From: Candidatus Nitrosopelagicus sp.
GTDB lineage: Archaea > Thermoproteota > Nitrososphaeria > Nitrososphaerales > Nitrosopumilaceae
Assembly: GCA_012964965.1 (NCBI GenBank)
Contig: DTTB01000083.1
Coordinates: forward strand, 1 to 8,857
Reading direction: 5' to 3'
Length of the DNA: 8,857 nt
Shown here: positions 5,772 through 8,857 of the stretch, in pieces
How the letters are laid out: each line of letters opens with the position of its first letter
How positions within the stretch are numbered: position 1 is the first letter of the stretch
The notes under the pieces: model-generated
What the model saw: the letters and a program-made list of their open reading frames with translations, nothing else
What the model was told of the DNA's origin: nothing
The model's database searches: none
Position numbers and translations under genes: made by a program

Positions 5772-5776
5772 ATAGT
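5761..5776. repeat. Perfect 16-bp palindrome over the bioA promoter
   Basis: ACTATTAATTAATAGT is its own reverse complement over all 16 bases. It overlaps the last two bases of the right GTTAAC core and is centred on the expected TATA position of bioA. It may be a second operator, part of the first, or an AT-rich promoter that is palindromic by chance. Confidence 0.7.
5764..5773 (+). promoter_or_regulatory. TATA box of bioA
   Basis: ATTAATTAAT is centred about 27 bp before the GTG start of bioA, with the right-hand GTTAAC core directly upstream. This mirrors the arrangement at bioB and predicts a leaderless bioAD mRNA. Confidence 0.45.
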
Positions 5777-5795
5777 AATTTGTGCTAATGCAATA

Positions 5796-7801
<2,006 letters not shown>

Positions 7802-7809
7802 TAGTAATT

Positions 7810-7817
7810 AAAAAAAA
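7810..7817 (-). terminator. Oligo-T terminator of the HMG-CoA synthase gene
   Basis: A run of eight A on the plus strand gives T8 on the minus strand directly after the HMG-CoA synthase stop codon. Archaeal RNA polymerase stops at such oligo-T tracts, and the convergent bioD gene ends only 16 bp from that stop codon. Confidence 0.45.
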
Positions 7818-8857
7818 TTATTCAACAAAAGTATAATGACGTTCACCTTTACTTTCAGATGATGTCTTAACTTGAGTTAGAATAAACTCTTTGTTGGCTG
7901 AACGAATATTTTTTTCTGGACCACGTTTATTTTCATGTAAATCTTCATATTCTTCTAATGTTAGTTTAGTTCTAGGTCCGATCTCTGTTTCAAGATTCAT
8001 ATCCTTTACAATTTGTTCATATTCAGGCTGAATTATACCGCTAAATATCATAGCACTAGCTCCGCTTCCATATGAGCAAAATCCTACACGTTTACCATCC
8101 AAATTTACACCCTTTTGGTATTCAAACTCCAAACTACTTCTAAATCCAAGATATAATGACGCAGTGTATAGATTGCCAATCATTTTAGAAGCAATCAATG
8201 AACTAGCTAATTTTGATTCATAAAGTTCAACATACTCATCAGTTTTTGTAAATAGTTTCGTAAATTGGTGATCTTTTGCCATAAATTCTGAATCTGCAAG
8301 AACTGACTCAATAGTTCCACGTGGATCTTTTGGAACCGGTTCATCCATACCAATCTTTTTAATTATATTTTTCCATCTTGGTAACGTTCTCCACTCATGT
8401 CTAACAAGATAAGCAAGAGCCTTTTTGCCCATGTTGCTATATGGAAGATGCATATTCAGATAATCAACATGGTCGAGAATAGTTTCATCTTCCTTTAGCT
8501 TGATTAGTCCTGTATCCTTTACTTTCTTTTTATAATCTCTTAACGCATTTTTTACTTGGATCAGATAGAGAAGATTGGAATATTGCCCGTGTACAATTGG
8601 TGTCTCTTTTCCAAAAGGTCTGTAAAAATCATATTCATTTTTTATAGATGTTGCTGTTACCTTTCGGTCAAATGCTAATAATCTTGGGTTATCATTCAAT
8701 AACATTGCAATCGCACCTGCTCCTTGAGTTACTTCACCACTAGAACCCATGTCATATTTTGCAATATCTGAAACGACTACTAACGCATACTTATCATCGG
8801 CCTCACCAGCTCTAATCCAATTAGTATTATCATATAATGCATATGAACCACTAACAC
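7818..8857 (-). CDS. mvaS: Hydroxymethylglutaryl-CoA synthase (N-terminus outside the window)
   Basis: The frame is open from the right edge to TAA at 7818-7820, about 345 codons. It continues upstream of the Met at 8750 as VSGSYALYDNTNWIRAG and LVVVSDIAKYDMG, so that Met is internal. The enzyme condenses acetyl-CoA with acetoacetyl-CoA to HMG-CoA, feeding the mevalonate pathway for archaeal isoprenoid lipids. Family blocks: SSGEVTQGAGAIAML (from 8744 leftward), NMHLPYSNMGKKAL with the catalytic His at 8448-8450, IGNLYTASLYLG, and FCSYGSGASAMIFSG. The partial codon at the edge ends in GT, compatible with TGT for the nucleophilic Cys that precedes VSG. The blocks recall bacterial/eukaryotic MvaS more than the thiolase-linked enzyme of many Euryarchaeota. 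It converges with bioD and has no functional link to biotin. Confidence 0.93.
   Translation of the reverse strand, partial: VSGSYALYDNTNWIRAGEADDKYALVVVSDIAKYDMGSSGEVTQGAGAIAMLLNDNPRLLAFDRKVTATSIKNEYDFYRPFGKETPIVHGQYSNLLYLIQVKNALRDYKKKVKDTGLIKLKEDETILDHVDYLNMHLPYSNMGKKALAYLVRHEWRTLPRWKNIIKKIGMDEPVPKDPRGTIESVLADSEFMAKDHQFTKLFTKTDEYVELYESKLASSLIASKMIGNLYTASLYLGFRSSLEFEYQKGVNLDGKRVGFCSYGSGASAMIFSGIIQPEYEQIVKDMNLETEIGPRTKLTLEEYEDLHENKRGPEKNIRSANKEFILTQVKTSSESKGERHYTFVE

Overview
The window looks like chromosomal DNA of a low-GC ammonia-oxidising archaeon (Nitrososphaerota/Thaumarchaeota, Nitrosopumilus-like). This rests on gene content read directly from the sequence: an archaeal ribosomal protein L3 start, an archaeal-type SPOUT (COG2106) methyltransferase upstream of it, a 20S proteasome alpha subunit with the archaeal N-terminal gate, and an ESCRT-III/Snf7 (Cdv) division-family protein. 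A biotin cluster also fits, because biotin is needed by the acetyl-/propionyl-CoA carboxylase of the thaumarchaeal carbon-fixation cycle. The DNA is strongly AT-rich throughout, and there is no sign of a mobile element, CRISPR array, tRNA or rRNA.

Layout. Positions 1-1979 run leftward: psmA, the SPOUT methyltransferase, a 36-residue single-span membrane protein, and the first 58 codons of rpl3 (cut by the window edge). Positions 2148-2702 run rightward: a 37-residue membrane microprotein followed by a 12-bp tandem repeat, then a basic 112-residue orphan protein. The orphan gene overlaps, tail to tail, an ESCRT-III/CdvB paralogue on the minus strand (2695-3345). A third membrane microprotein (3499-3603, plus) abuts the end of bioF. 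Positions 3604-7801 hold a complete four-gene late biotin pathway in two divergent operons, bioB-bioF leftward and bioA-bioD rightward. The rest (7818-8857, minus) is HMG-CoA synthase of the mevalonate pathway, convergent with bioD and missing its N-terminus at the right edge.

How the genes work together. BioF, BioA, BioD and BioB convert a pimeloyl thioester to KAPA, DAPA, dethiobiotin and biotin. The 91-bp gap between bioB and bioA holds the most striking non-coding signal: an inverted repeat with 15-nt arms of the form TAATTAAnnGTTAAC, placed almost exactly midway between the two start codons. Each GTTAAC half-site sits just upstream of a TATA-like element about 25 bp from the start of bioB or bioA. 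The form and spacing resemble BirA operators, and the divergent bioA/bioB layout parallels that of E. coli. I infer one shared operator that shuts both promoters when biotin is plentiful. No gene for pimeloyl formation (bioC, bioH, bioW, bioI) is present here.

Several genes have starts that are forced to be non-AUG (SPOUT, CdvB paralogue and bioF with TTG; bioA with GTG). TATA-like elements commonly lie 24-28 bp upstream of start codons, which fits leaderless or near-leaderless transcripts. Three tiny single-span membrane proteins were found by reading the gaps between longer genes.
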